This document shows positions 6,708-6,928 of a stretch of 6,928 nt of DNA, piece after piece (positions within the stretch are counted from its first letter, which is position 1; the number at the start of each line of letters is the position of its first letter). Both the position numbers and the translations under genes were made by a program. Below the pieces are notes generated by a model that was given only the letters and a program-made list of their open reading frames with translations, did not search any database and was not told the DNA's origin. Source of the DNA: Deltaproteobacteria bacterium RIFOXYA12_FULL_61_11 (GTDB lineage Bacteria > Bdellovibrionota_F > JAHFAK01 > YA12-FULL-61-11); the NCBI GenBank assembly GCA_001799195.1, contig MGSU01000237.1:1-6928 (forward strand), given 5' to 3'.

Positions 6708-6928
6708 TCAGAGGAGGTCCTTCAGGGCCGGAGCAACTTTGAACGCCACGGTCTTGGAGGCCGGGATGTCGATGACCGCGCCGGTCTGGGGATTCCTGCC
6801 GCGACGAGCGGCACGAGCGCGCACCGTCCAGGTGCCGAAGCCGGGCCAACTGAACCGGGCATCGTGGTGAACGGTGTCCGCAACCACGTTGAACAGGTGG
6901 TCACAGATCTCATTCACGTCGGCATAGG
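6708..6928 (-). CDS. HU/IHF-family DNA-binding protein (N-terminus off window)
   Basis: The C-terminal 72 residues of a histone-like DNA-bending protein, which acts as a dimer on the nucleoid. The visible part begins inside the second helix of the N-terminal dimerisation domain (YADVNEICDHLFNVV), then gives the beta-sheet PGFGTWTV, the DNA-binding arm RARAARRGRNPQTG with the DNA-intercalating Pro at the arm tip, and IPASKTVAFKVAPALKDLL to the TGA at 6708-6710. Full HU proteins have about 90-100 residues, so some 20 residues lie beyond the right edge. The GTG at 6917 and ATG at 6913 fall inside the domain or out of frame and are not starts. Trp replaces the more usual Phe or other residue on both sides of the PGFG turn (FSWPGFGTW). 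HU and IHF subunits cannot be told apart from this fragment. It converges on the propeller gene. Confidence 0.93.
   Translation of the reverse strand, partial: YADVNEICDHLFNVVADTVHHDARFSWPGFGTWTVRARAARRGRNPQTGAVIDIPASKTVAFKVAPALKDLL

Noticed and set aside
1-6928. Mobile element, CRISPR or defence island
   Set aside because: No transposase, integrase, repeat array, tRNA attachment site or toxin-antitoxin pair is visible; the genes are housekeeping or envelope types in a uniform GC-rich background.

Overview
This window is a gene-dense piece of bacterial chromosome, GC-rich (about 60% by eye). No tRNA, rRNA, CRISPR array, IS element or phage gene was found. The organism looks Gram-negative: HrpB is mostly a Gram-negative helicase, and the arylsulfotransferase-like protein is built to sit in the inner membrane with its propeller outside. 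I cannot name the phylum from sequence alone; Acidobacteriota, Planctomycetota and the former Deltaproteobacteria are all possible.

Layout, left to right. (1) 1-1651, minus strand: a large multi-pass membrane protein cut by the left edge, probably a GT-C-type glycosyltransferase or a related envelope protein, with a soluble C-terminal part I do not recognise. (2) 1652-1842: a divergent intergenic region with an AT-rich island and a good -35 hexamer facing right. (3) 1843-4329, plus strand: a complete hrpB, a DEAH-box helicase. (4) 4166-5038, minus strand: a family 2 glycosyltransferase of the dolichyl/polyprenyl-phosphate sugar synthase type, whose last 54 codons lie antisense to the 3' end of hrpB. 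(5) 5039-5173: a second divergent promoter region. (6) 5174-6598, plus strand: a membrane-anchored arylsulfotransferase-type beta-propeller. (7) 6599-6707: a convergent gap with a long purine/pyrimidine strand-asymmetric tract. (8) 6708-6928, minus strand: the C-terminal three quarters of an HU/IHF-family DNA-binding protein, cut by the right edge.

Working together: hrpB and the HU-like gene are ordinary housekeeping-type genes. The other three may share envelope glycan work. The GT2 enzyme would load a sugar on a polyprenyl phosphate, a GT-C membrane enzyme would use such a donor outside the membrane, and the outward-facing propeller could move sulfate or bind a ligand there. This link is inferred from family and proximity; the genes are not in one operon. 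Nothing here is clearly a new defence or mobile system. The most unusual points are the 164-bp convergent overlap, the membrane-tethered sulfotransferase-like protein with an apparent Arg-to-His change at a family active-site position, and the unrecognised tail of the left-edge membrane protein.
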